Source: Halorientalis persicus
Lineage (GTDB): Archaea; Halobacteriota; Halobacteria; Halobacteriales; Haloarculaceae
Assembly (NCBI RefSeq): GCF_900110215.1
Contig: NZ_FOCX01000007.1
Location: forward strand, 62,001-126,000
Length of the DNA: 64,000 nucleotides
Direction: 5' to 3'
This document shows, one piece after another, positions 20,167 through 28,348 of this stretch. The notes below the pieces were generated by a model. The model did not search any database, was not told the DNA's origin, and saw only the letters and a program-made list of their open reading frames with translations. The position numbers and the translations under genes are program-made. Positions within the stretch are counted from its first letter, which is position 1, and each line of letters begins with the position of its first letter.

Positions 20167-21408
20167 ATGCAACGGAAAGCACTCACAGCGCTGGCACTCG
20201 CCGGGATGCTCGTCCTCGCGGGCTGTTCCGGTGGCGTCGGCGACGGGACGCCCACCGCCACGGACGGCGCACCGACCACGGCGGACGGCGAACCGGCACA
20301 GGGAACGAGTAGTGTCGTGATCACGCAGGCGGCCGAGTCAGGCGTCAACTTCTACGTCAGCGACCAGGAGAACGCGATCGCGGACTTCGATCACCTGAAC
20401 GTCACCATCGCGGAGATCGGCTTCCAGCGGGCCGAGGGCGGATGGTCCGAACACGCCGTCGACAACAGGACCGTGGATCTGACCCGACTGCAGGGCGCGA
20501 ACGCGACGCGGCTGACCACGGTCCAGCCCGAGAACGGGACGTACACGAAGGTGTTCGCGTACGTCAGCGACGTGAACGCGACGCTGACCACCGGGGAACA
20601 GGTCCGGGTGAAACTCCCCAGCGAGAAGTTGCAGTTGAACTCGGAGTTCACCGTCGGCGCGAACGAGTCGACCGACTTCGTGTTCGACATCGCCGTCCAC
20701 AAGGCAGGCAAGAGCGGCAAGTACATCCTCCGGCCGGTCGTCAGCCAGTCCGGCACCGACGTCCCCATCGAGTCCGTCGACGAGGACCTGGAGGTCGAGT
20801 TCGCCGACGAGGACTCGGTCACCCGGGGCGGGAACGCCACCCTCGCGGTGACGCGTGACGACGAACCCGTCGAGAACGCTACGGTCGAGATCGACGGCGA
20901 ACAGGCCGGCACCACCGACGCCGACGGTCGCGTCACCGTCGCGATTCCCGACGAGCCGAAGTTCAAACTGATCGTCGAGGCCGGCGACGACGTGGCCGAC
21001 CTCCGCGTGACGTTCGAGCGCGAGGACGGCGAGAGCGAGATGGAGGCCGAGGAAGACGACCGCGAGGAAGCCGACGACGACGATGACGAGGCCGAGCGTG
21101 ACGACGAGCGAGACGTAGACGACCGCGAGGAGAACGAAACGGAGTCCGGCGACGATGACGAGGCCGACGACGAGCGGAGCCTGAACGCGACGTTCGTCGG
21201 CGAGGTCGCGCCGGGCGGGAACGCGACGGTCTCGGTGACGGCCAACGGCTCGGCCGTCGAAAACGCCACGGTGACCGTCGACGACGAACAGGTCGGCACC
21301 ACCGACGCCGACGGTCGGCTCACGGTTGCCGTGCCGGCCGACGCCGAGGCGTTCGAGGTCGAGATCAGCGCGGGCGAGCGTGAAGCGGAACTCGAAGTCG
21401 ACTTCTAG
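20167..21408 (+). CDS. DUF4382 lipoprotein with duplicated C-terminal beta domains
   Basis: A 413-aa predicted lipoprotein. The signal peptide ends in a lipobox (LVLAGCSGG, Cys at about 20), followed by a Thr/Ala-rich linker. Residues about 44-205 are a DUF4382 domain (VVITQAAESGVNFYVSD to LRPVVSQSG). Two copies of a carboxypeptidase-regulatory-like beta module follow (about 220-285 and 345-413). Each contains GNAT, VENATV and a GTTDADGR loop, and they are joined by a nearly pure Asp/Glu/Arg linker of about 50 residues. The protein is anchored at the outer membrane face; its role is unknown. Its stop overlaps the convergent SDR stop in a shared CTAG. Confidence 0.87.
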   Translation: MQRKALTALALAGMLVLAGCSGGVGDGTPTATDGAPTTADGEPAQGTSSVVITQAAESGVNFYVSDQENAIADFDHLNVTIAEIGFQRAEGGWSEHAVDNRTVDLTRLQGANATRLTTVQPENGTYTKVFAYVSDVNATLTTGEQVRVKLPSEKLQLNSEFTVGANESTDFVFDIAVHKAGKSGKYILRPVVSQSGTDVPIESVDEDLEVEFADEDSVTRGGNATLAVTRDDEPVENATVEIDGEQAGTTDADGRVTVAIPDEPKFKLIVEAGDDVADLRVTFEREDGESEMEAEEDDREEADDDDDEAERDDERDVDDREENETESGDDDEADDERSLNATFVGEVAPGGNATVSVTANGSAVENATVTVDDEQVGTTDADGRLTVAVPADAEAFEVEISAGEREAELEVDF

Positions 21409-22163
21409 GCGCAGGAGAAGCCGCCGTCGATCACCAGCGCCTGGCCGGTGATCCAGTCGGCTTCGTCCGAGGCCAGGAACAACATCGCGTTGGCCACGTC
21501 CTCCGGTTCACCCAGCCGTTTCAGCGGGTAGTGACGCGACATCTCCTCTTTTCGGGTCTCCCACTCCTCGTCGGTCTGGCCCTTCCGGGGCATCGGCGTG
21601 TCGGTCACGCCGGGACAGACCGCGTTGACCCGGACACCGGCTGGCCCGACCTCGGCAGCGATGGCCCGCGTGAAGTTCACGACCGCGCCCTTCGAGAGCG
21701 AGTAGCCCGTCAACTGGGGCGCGCCGATGACCCCCGCCAGCGAGGCCGTGTTGACGATGGCCCCCGAACCCTGTTCCTTGAAGTGGGGCAAGACGGCCTG
21801 ACAGCCGTTCCAGACGCCCTTGACGTTCACGTCGAGGACGCGGTCGCGCACGTCGTCGTCGATGGCCTCGAAGTCCATCCGGTCGTGGCTGACACCGGCG
21901 TTGTTCAGCAGAATGTCCAGCCCGAACTCCTCGGCGGCGGCGTCGACCGCCGCCCGGAACGCGTCGCCGTCCCGCACGTCGAGTTCGTGTGTCGCGACCT
22001 CGCCACCCAGATCCTCGACGAGGTCGGCGGTCGCTTCGAGGCCCTCGGTGTCCACGTCGGCCGCAACGATGGTCGCGCCTTCGGTCGCGAACCGTTCGGC
22101 CGCCGCGCGGCCCAGTCCCGAGCCAGCACCAGTGATAAACGCCGTTTTGCCTTCGAGTCGCAT
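21405..22163 (-). CDS. Short-chain dehydrogenase/reductase (SDR 2)
   Basis: A 252-aa classical SDR: TGAGSGLGRAAAE near residue 12, Asp after strand 2 (AADVDTEG, suggesting NAD rather than NADP), NNAGV, catalytic NTASLAG and YSLSKGA, and the closing ALVIDGGFSCA. It is clearly paralogous to SDR 3 at 29690-30463: shared VNVKGVWNGC versus VNLKGVWNGC, and similar tails with SDEADWITG versus SEEASWITG. It is divergent from an MFS transporter. The substrate is unknown. Confidence 0.9.
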   Translation of the reverse strand: MRLEGKTAFITGAGSGLGRAAAERFATEGATIVAADVDTEGLEATADLVEDLGGEVATHELDVRDGDAFRAAVDAAAEEFGLDILLNNAGVSHDRMDFEAIDDDVRDRVLDVNVKGVWNGCQAVLPHFKEQGSGAIVNTASLAGVIGAPQLTGYSLSKGAVVNFTRAIAAEVGPAGVRVNAVCPGVTDTPMPRKGQTDEEWETRKEEMSRHYPLKRLGEPEDVANAMLFLASDEADWITGQALVIDGGFSCA

Positions 22164-22186
22164 ACCCCTGCCTGTCGCGGATGGGA

Positions 22187-22195
22187 CTTAAGCGA
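22187..22195 (-). promoter_or_regulatory. TATA-like element of SDR 2
   Basis: On the minus strand CGCTTAAGT is centred about 28 nt before the ATG at 22163. Confidence 0.35.
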
Positions 22196-22287
22196 CGGGG
22201 GCAGGGCGGTACTCGACCTGTTGGCCGACCGACTCGGGGACAACCGAGAGGACGGCCTTTAGTATCGGCGACTCCACCCTCCGTCGA

Positions 22288-23493
22288 ATGGCTCCGTCGG
22301 TCGCGTCGCGGCGCTACGGCCTCGTCGTCGCCGGGGCGCTCTGTTACACCAGCCTCACCTTCGTCTGGTTCAGCCTGCCGGCCTACCTGGCGACGATCAT
22401 CGCCGAGGTCGGGCTCTCGGGTACCGAAGCAGGCCTGCTCGCCGGCGCGGTGCCGCTGACGTACATCCCCATCGCGCTGTTCTCGGGCCTCGCCGTCGAC
22501 CGGATCGGCCCGGCCCGGAGCCTCGCGGCCGGCCTCGTCGTGACCGGGATCGCCCAGATCGCCCGCAGCGTCGCCGGCGGCTTCCCCTCACTGCTGGCCG
22601 CCACCCTGCTCCTGGGGATCGGTGCGACGGCGATCACCTTCGGCCTCCCGAAACTCGTCTCCGTGCTCTTTCCCCCGGCCGAAACCGGCCTCCCCTCCTC
22701 GCTGTACATGGTCGGCGCGGCCGTCGGGACGGCGGGCGCGTTCGGGGTCGGTCGCCCCGTCGTCGGCCCGCTGCTGGGCGGGTGGCGGCCCCTCTTTCTC
22801 TACAGCGGCGTCGCCGCCCTCGGGTACGCGGTGGTCTGGCTGGCGGTCGTCCGGGTCGTGCCCGTCGGCGGCGAGAACGGGACGGACGACGCCGAGCGTG
22901 CGTCGACCTCGGTCCGGACGGACCTCCGCCGCGTGCTGGGCCACCGCGACCTCCGGCTGATGGTCGTCCTCGGAGTGGTGTACCTCGCGCTGGTCCACGG
23001 GTTGCAGGGCTGGCTCCCGACGGTGTTGGAAGCTCGCGGGCTGTCGGCCGATCGGGCGGGCCAGACGACGACACTGCTGGTCGGTGCGAAGGTCGTCGGC
23101 GTGCTCGCCATCCCGACGCTGGCCGACCGGATCGACGCACGGCGCGGGGCGGTGATCGGCTGTGGCGGGCTCGCCGCGGTCGGCGTCACGGGCGTCGTCG
23201 CTGGCGGCGCGACAGCCACCGCCGCGCTGGGCATCGTGATCGCTGGGCTCGGCGTCGGTGGCCTCTCGCCGCTGATCAGGGCGATCCCGCCGAACCTGGA
23301 GGGAATCGGGCCGGAGTTGACCGGCGTCGCCGTCGGGCTGGTCTTCGCGGTCGGTGAGATCGGTGGCTTCCTCGGCCCCGTCCTCGTGGGGACGCTCCAC
23401 GATCTGACGGGCTCGTACGTCGCCGGCCTCGGCGTGCTGGTCGGGGGCGGTGTCGTCGCGGTCGTCGTCGGCGCGGCGCTTGGCGACGTGTAG
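22288..23493 (+). CDS. MFS transporter (MFS 1)
   Basis: A 401-aa major facilitator with about 12 hydrophobic segments in two halves. The loop 2-3 motif appears as GLAVDRIGPARSLAAG (near residue 70), and a related pattern in the second half is IPTLADRIDARRGAVIG. The middle loop (about 190-215) is acidic and cytoplasmic. The overall pattern resembles CynX/NimT-type or nitrate/oxalate-like MFS families, but the substrate cannot be stated. It is divergent from SDR 2 with a 124-nt gap and a TATA-like ctttagtat about 27 nt before the ATG. Confidence 0.9.
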   Translation: MAPSVASRRYGLVVAGALCYTSLTFVWFSLPAYLATIIAEVGLSGTEAGLLAGAVPLTYIPIALFSGLAVDRIGPARSLAAGLVVTGIAQIARSVAGGFPSLLAATLLLGIGATAITFGLPKLVSVLFPPAETGLPSSLYMVGAAVGTAGAFGVGRPVVGPLLGGWRPLFLYSGVAALGYAVVWLAVVRVVPVGGENGTDDAERASTSVRTDLRRVLGHRDLRLMVVLGVVYLALVHGLQGWLPTVLEARGLSADRAGQTTTLLVGAKVVGVLAIPTLADRIDARRGAVIGCGGLAAVGVTGVVAGGATATAALGIVIAGLGVGGLSPLIRAIPPNLEGIGPELTGVAVGLVFAVGEIGGFLGPVLVGTLHDLTGSYVAGLGVLVGGGVVAVVVGAALGDV

Positions 23494-23575
23494 GGGCCAC
23501 CGACCGTTTGCCTCGGCAACAGCACCGCACCGCCGGCGGGGAACGCGAGGTCTTTGACCTCGGTTCGAGCGGGCC

Positions 23576-23631
23576 ATGCCGGCGGTCTCGAGGCCTCGTG
23601 CGCTTTGCGCACTCGGCCTCGCTGTCGGCAT
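23576..23631. repeat. Long imperfect inverted repeat between MFS 1 and mutL
   Basis: The outer arms ATGCCG (23576-23581) and CGGCAT (23626-23631) pair. An inner stem of GTGCGC and GCGCAC closes on a TTT loop (23604-23606) and is extended, after a 2-nt mismatch, by CGAGGCC pairing with GGCCTCG. It lies about 30 nt before the mutL ATG and could act as a terminator for MFS 1 or a protein-binding dyad. Confidence 0.55.
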
Positions 23632-23663
23632 ACTCAAGTACGTGAGACTGTCACTCCTGTCCA

Positions 23664-25838
23664 ATGAGCGAGGACGGGTCGATCAGGGAACTTGACGGGA
23701 AGACCGTCGAGCGGATCGCGGCCGGCGAGGTCGTCGAGCGCCCGGCCTCGGTGGTGAAGGAACTCGTCGAGAACAGCTTAGACGCCGACGCCACAAGAGT
23801 CTCGGTCGCCGTCGAGTCCGGCGGCAAGGACGGCATCCGCGTCGAAGACGACGGGATCGGCATGAGCGAGGCCGAGGTACGCAAAGCCGTCGAGGAACAC
23901 ACGACCTCCAAGATCCGGGACATCGAGGACCTCGAAGCCGGTGTCACGACGCTTGGCTTCCGCGGCGAGGCACTGCACGCCATCGGCGCGGTCTCGCGAC
24001 TGACCGTCGAGACGCGACCGCGGGGCGGTGACAGGGGCACCCGACTCCGCGTCGAAGGCGGCGAGGTGACGAGCGTCGAGCCCACGGGCTGTCCCGAGGG
24101 GACGACAATCGAGGTCGAGGACCTGTTCTACAACGTTCCGGCCCGGCGAAAGTACCTCAAACAGGACGGAACGGAGTTCGCCCACGTCAACGACCTGGTC
24201 ACGAGCTACGCGCTGGCGAATCCGGACGTGGCCGTCGCGCTCGAACACGACGGCCGCGAGACGTTCGCCACCACCGGCGACGGAAACCTGCAGAGCGCCG
24301 TGCTGTCGGTCTACGGCCGCGACGTGGCCAAAGGAATGGTCTCGGTCGACGCCGACGGGGCCGGAGATGGCGACGACTTCCCGGAGGGCCCCCTCGACGG
24401 CGTCTCGGGGCTGGTGAGCCACCCCGAGACCAACCGGGCCAGCCGCGAGTACGTCACGACCTACGTCAACGGTCGCTACGTCCGGTCCGCGACGGTCCGG
24501 GACGCGGTGGTCGAGGCCTACGGCAACCAGCTCGCGCCCGACCGCTACCCCTTCGCCGTCCTCGATCTCTCCCTGCCGGCCGACACCGTGGACGTGAACG
24601 TCCACCCACGGAAGATGGAGGTCCGCTTCGCCGACGCCGAGGGCGTCGCCGAGCAGGTCCGCACCGCCGTCGAGGACGCCCTGCTCCGGGAAGGTCTGCT
24701 CCGCTCGTCTGCCCCCCGCGGTCGGAGCGCACCCGAACAGACCGAGATCGCGCCCGACCGCAGCGACGACGCGCCCGACGAACGAGAGTCCGACGAGCCG
24801 ACAGACGGGGACGACCGGGAGCTCGAGGCTGGCGACACCGCCGAACCGCCCGAGACCACGACCCGCACGCCCATCGGCCCGGGCGACGTGCGGGACGCCG
24901 GCCCGGAGCGGGCGAGCGGGACCGACCGGGCGGCCGAGTCAGCGGCGGACACCAGCGCCGAAGTCGACGCCAGCACGGTCGAGCGTGGAGAGACCGAGCG
25001 GACCCGAAACGAGGGTGGCGAACGGGCGACCGGCGGGACGGCCGAGGAGGCCAGCGCCGAGTCGGGGCTCGCCGGTGATGTCGATTCGGGATCGGCCGAC
25101 GGAGAGAGAGACGAAGACGAACCGCCGGCCCCGCACGACCGCGGGAGCGGCGGGCGGTTCCGGCCGGGGACCGATCAGGCGCGACTCGGTGACGGCGAGC
25201 CCGCGACCGGCGAGCGCGAGTCGTTCGAGCGCCTGCCGTCGATGCGGGTACTGGGCCAGTACCGCGATACCTACCTCGTGGCCGAGACCGACGACGGGCT
25301 GGTGTTGATCGACCAGCACGCGGCCGACGAGCGGGTCAACTACGAACGACTCCGCGAGCGCTTCGCGGAGGGGGCGACGAGCCAGGCGCTGGCCGACCCC
25401 GTGGAGTTGTCGCTCACGGCCCGCGAGGCGGCGCTGTTCGAGGAGTACGAGCCGGCCCTGCGGCGGCTGGGATTCCGGGCCGAGCGGGAAGCTGAGCGAA
25501 CCGTCGAGGTCCGGACCGTCCCGGAACTGGTCGCACAGACTGCCGGGCCGGAGTTGATCCGGGAGGTGCTGTCGGCGTTCGTCACGGGCGAGTCGGCGGC
25601 CACCGAGACCGTCGACGCGGTGGCCGACGACCTGCTGGCGGACCTGGCCTGTTACCCCTCGATCACGGGCAACACGTCGCTGACGGAGGGGTCGGTCGTG
25701 TCCCTCCTGTCGGCGCTGGACGACTGTGAGAACCCCTGGGCCTGCCCGCACGGGCGGCCGGTCGTCATCGCGTTCGATCACGGGGAGATCGAAGACAGGT
25801 TCGAGCGGGACTACCCCGGCCACAGCGGCCGGGAGTGA
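23664..25838 (+). CDS. mutL: DNA mismatch repair protein MutL (endonuclease type)
   Basis: A 724-aa MutL. The N-terminal GHKL ATPase has ELVENSLDADA, VEDDGIGM and TLGFRGEAL (about 30-105), then the transducer domain to about 335. A very acidic linker of roughly 190 residues follows (about 340-525). The C-terminal domain carries the endonuclease motif DQHA-x2-E-x4-E as DQHAADERVNYE (about 550-561), plus ACYPSI, CPHGRP (about 694) and FERDY. Established knowledge: these motifs mark nicking MutL proteins that do not need MutH, and no mutH is seen here. Together with mutS this supplies the core of mismatch repair. Confidence 0.97.
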   Translation: MSEDGSIRELDGKTVERIAAGEVVERPASVVKELVENSLDADATRVSVAVESGGKDGIRVEDDGIGMSEAEVRKAVEEHTTSKIRDIEDLEAGVTTLGFRGEALHAIGAVSRLTVETRPRGGDRGTRLRVEGGEVTSVEPTGCPEGTTIEVEDLFYNVPARRKYLKQDGTEFAHVNDLVTSYALANPDVAVALEHDGRETFATTGDGNLQSAVLSVYGRDVAKGMVSVDADGAGDGDDFPEGPLDGVSGLVSHPETNRASREYVTTYVNGRYVRSATVRDAVVEAYGNQLAPDRYPFAVLDLSLPADTVDVNVHPRKMEVRFADAEGVAEQVRTAVEDALLREGLLRSSAPRGRSAPEQTEIAPDRSDDAPDERESDEPTDGDDRELEAGDTAEPPETTTRTPIGPGDVRDAGPERASGTDRAAESAADTSAEVDASTVERGETERTRNEGGERATGGTAEEASAESGLAGDVDSGSADGERDEDEPPAPHDRGSGGRFRPGTDQARLGDGEPATGERESFERLPSMRVLGQYRDTYLVAETDDGLVLIDQHAADERVNYERLRERFAEGATSQALADPVELSLTAREAALFEEYEPALRRLGFRAEREAERTVEVRTVPELVAQTAGPELIREVLSAFVTGESAATETVDAVADDLLADLACYPSITGNTSLTEGSVVSLLSALDDCENPWACPHGRPVVIAFDHGEIEDRFERDYPGHSGRE

Positions 25839-25925
25839 CCGACGGCGGCGCAGTCGGGAGCCGGGGCCGGGTCAGCGTGCGAACGCACCACACGAATTAA
25901 ACCCCCCGACTTCGATGTTGCCTGT

Positions 25926-26897
25926 ATGACACAGCTGGTGACGTTCGGGGAGGCGGTTCTCAGGCTGTCGCCGCCGCCGACGGCGCGACTGGAGACGGCC
26001 GATCAGTTCGACGTGTGGACGACTGGTGCGGCGAGCAACGTCGCGGTCGCGGCGAGCAGACTGGGGACCGACGTGACGTGGGTGTCGAAGCTGTCGGACA
26101 CGCCGCTGGGTCGGCGGGCGGTCTCGACGCTTCGCGGGCACGGGCTCGCGACCGACGTGAACTGGGTCGACGCCGACGAGAGCCGGCAGGGGTTAACATT
26201 CTACGAACACGGCACGACGCCCCGTGAGAGTACGACCATCGACGACCGCGACAGGACGGCCATGGAGACCATCGAGCCGGGCGGGTTACCGATGGACACC
26301 GTCCAGGGCGCCGAGACAGTGTTCGCCAGTGGTGAGTCGCTGGCACTCTCCGAGGACGTCGTCGAGACGACACAGGCCGTACTGCGGGCCGCTGGCGGCA
26401 AATCGGTGCTGGGGCTGGATCACCGACCCGACCTGTGGTCGAGCGAGGAGGCCCGGGAGACGATCACGGAGCTGTTCCCGGCGGTCGACGTGTTCGTCAC
26501 CAACACAGAGGAGGCCCAGCGCGTGCTGAAACAGACCGGTAAACCGCCGGAGATGGCCCACCAGATCGCCAACGAGGGTGACTTCGAGACGGTCGTGATG
26601 ACCCGCGGGGAACACGGGGCCCTGGTCTGGCACGACGCGACGATCCACGAGCGCGACGCCGTCGAGACCGACGCCGTCGACGTGACCGGGCAACACGACG
26701 CCTTCGTCGGAGCGTTCCTGGGCCGGCGGCTGGCCGGCGACGACGTGGGCGACGCGCTGGCCCACGGCGTGGCGGCGGCGGCGCTGACCCGCACGATCCA
26801 CGGGCCGGTGCCGACCATCGACCCCGCGGAAGTCGAGCACGTCATCGAGAACCTCGACGACGGGGCCCCGGGCGCGAGTGGGGGTCCGCTCAGATAA
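25926..26897 (+). CDS. PfkB family carbohydrate kinase (KDG-kinase-like, variant active-site motif)
   Basis: A 323-aa ribokinase-fold sugar kinase. The N-terminus LVTFGEAVLRLSPPPTARLE and the HGTTPRESTTIDDR segment resemble haloarchaeal 2-keto-3-deoxygluconate kinases. The substrate-binding GGxxxN motif reads GAASNVA (about 38). The C-terminal PfkB signature, normally DTTGAGDAF, reads DVTGQHDAF (about 256), so the catalytic Asp is present but the GAG anion hole is changed. It may be a KDG-kinase paralog with altered activity or a non-catalytic homolog. It stands alone, with a TATA-like gaattaaac about 25 nt upstream. Confidence 0.85.
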   Translation: MTQLVTFGEAVLRLSPPPTARLETADQFDVWTTGAASNVAVAASRLGTDVTWVSKLSDTPLGRRAVSTLRGHGLATDVNWVDADESRQGLTFYEHGTTPRESTTIDDRDRTAMETIEPGGLPMDTVQGAETVFASGESLALSEDVVETTQAVLRAAGGKSVLGLDHRPDLWSSEEARETITELFPAVDVFVTNTEEAQRVLKQTGKPPEMAHQIANEGDFETVVMTRGEHGALVWHDATIHERDAVETDAVDVTGQHDAFVGAFLGRRLAGDDVGDALAHGVAAAALTRTIHGPVPTIDPAEVEHVIENLDDGAPGASGGPLR

Positions 26898-26976
26898 CTC
26901 GATACGGGGCGAGAGCGGTGATACCGCTCTCACAGGAATCATTTCCGGACAGCGCCGGTCGGAGATAGCCGACAAA

Positions 26977-26984
26977 CGTATATG
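26977..26984 (+). promoter_or_regulatory. TATA-like element of the PGF-CTERM protein gene
   Basis: The octamer cgtatatg is centred about 27 nt before the ATG at 27007, fitting a leaderless start. Confidence 0.42.
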
Positions 26985-27006
26985 AGAGTGTTCCGACTTC
27001 TCGGAC

Positions 27007-28227
27007 ATGAACCGGACAACGACGTTACTTCTCGCGGTCGTCGTCGTGGTGGCCGCCGTTCCGGCGGTAACGACCGCAGAGCGGACACAGAGTGACCTCG
27101 TCACGCTCACCGTCACTGTCGAGAACGAAGCGGACATGGCGGTCGGCGGTGCGACCCTGACGGCGAGTTGGGACGGCGGGAACCGGACGGCGACGACCGC
27201 CTCGAACGGCCAGGCGCTGATCGACGTGCCGCGGGGCGCCGACGTGGACATCTCCGTCCAGAGCGACGAGTACGTGCGGAACACGCCCTACGAGGTCGAC
27301 AACGTCGGCCAGGAGTCGGTGACGGTCACCGTCGCCGAGAAGGGGACCGCCGAGGTCCAGGTGCGCGACAGGAGCGGTGTGCCAGTCAACAACGCCATCG
27401 TCCAGTTGTTCCACGACGGCGAAACCGTCGTGAACGCCCGGACGAACTCGAACGGCGTGCATCAGAGCGGGACCATCGAACAGGGCGAGTACACGCTCCG
27501 TGCGTTCAAATCCGGATACAAGTCCAACGGGACGACGATCGACGTGGACGGTGACGTGAGCATCACGACCCGCATCCAGACGGGGTCGGTGATCGCGACG
27601 TTCGAGGTCCGAGACGATCACTTCGACCCGGCGGAACCGGTCGAGGGCGCGTCGATCTCGATCCCGGCGATTCCGACCAGCACGACGACGCTCGCCGACG
27701 GCGAGGCGACGGCCAGCGTCCCCGTCAACTCGGACCTGAAGGTGAGCATCACCAAGGAGGGCTACGAGACGGTCAACGAGACGCTCGAAGTGGACGAGCG
27801 GGACACGTCGCTCGACGCCACCATCCGGAAGACCGAGGCGCTCAACATGGCCATCTCGGACGCACAGATTCTGGCGAACGGTAGCATCCGGGTCACGCTC
27901 ACGAACGAGTACGGAACGCCACAGGAGGGCGTTCCGGTCACGCTCGACGGCGAGGAGGTCGGGGAGACCGACGAGAGCGGCGAACTCGAGATTCGGATCG
28001 CTGATCCCGGCGAACACACGATCAGCGCCGAGTCCGAGGGGCTCTCGGACAGTTCGACCGTCGAAGCCGTCCGGCCGGGCGGTCCGACAACCGAGGACAC
28101 CGCCACCGAAGTCGAGACAACCGACGACGAGTCGACGACTTCCAGCGGCATCGGCCCCGGCTTCACGCCCGTGGCCGCCGTCGTGGCCGCCCTGCTGGCC
28201 GCCCTCGTCCTGCGGCGGCGCGCCTGA
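27007..28227 (+). CDS. PGF-CTERM anchored surface protein with carboxypeptidase-regulatory-like repeats
   Basis: A 406-aa exported protein. The Sec-type signal peptide (LLLAVVVVVAAVPAVTTA) is followed by four or so beta-sandwich repeats in the style of carboxypeptidase regulatory/Big domains. The repeats are visible at about 35-110, 112-185, 190-275 and 285-350, with recurring 'V..A.V.L...G...T..NG' patterns. A Thr/Glu-rich, probably O-glycosylated stalk precedes the C-terminal SGIGPGFTP motif, a transmembrane helix (VAAVVAALLAALV) and LRRRA. This is the PGF-CTERM signal processed by archaeosortase ArtA, which attaches the protein to lipid. Its biological role is unknown. Confidence 0.9.
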   Translation: MNRTTTLLLAVVVVVAAVPAVTTAERTQSDLVTLTVTVENEADMAVGGATLTASWDGGNRTATTASNGQALIDVPRGADVDISVQSDEYVRNTPYEVDNVGQESVTVTVAEKGTAEVQVRDRSGVPVNNAIVQLFHDGETVVNARTNSNGVHQSGTIEQGEYTLRAFKSGYKSNGTTIDVDGDVSITTRIQTGSVIATFEVRDDHFDPAEPVEGASISIPAIPTSTTTLADGEATASVPVNSDLKVSITKEGYETVNETLEVDERDTSLDATIRKTEALNMAISDAQILANGSIRVTLTNEYGTPQEGVPVTLDGEEVGETDESGELEIRIADPGEHTISAESEGLSDSSTVEAVRPGGPTTEDTATEVETTDDESTTSSGIGPGFTPVAAVVAALLAALVLRRRA

Positions 28228-28348
28228 TCGCCACGACGGACAGTCGATTCGCACGCTTCGACTACCGGACATTCGTTTTGGGTTGGGTACGTTCCACACG
28301 GGAGCCGTCGGAACCGCGATTTAACTCGGTCGCTTGCCAACGGAGTCC

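Noticed and set aside
23561-23575. A GGTTCGAGC sequence resembling a tRNA T-loop
   Set aside because: No acceptor, D or anticodon stems could be built around it.
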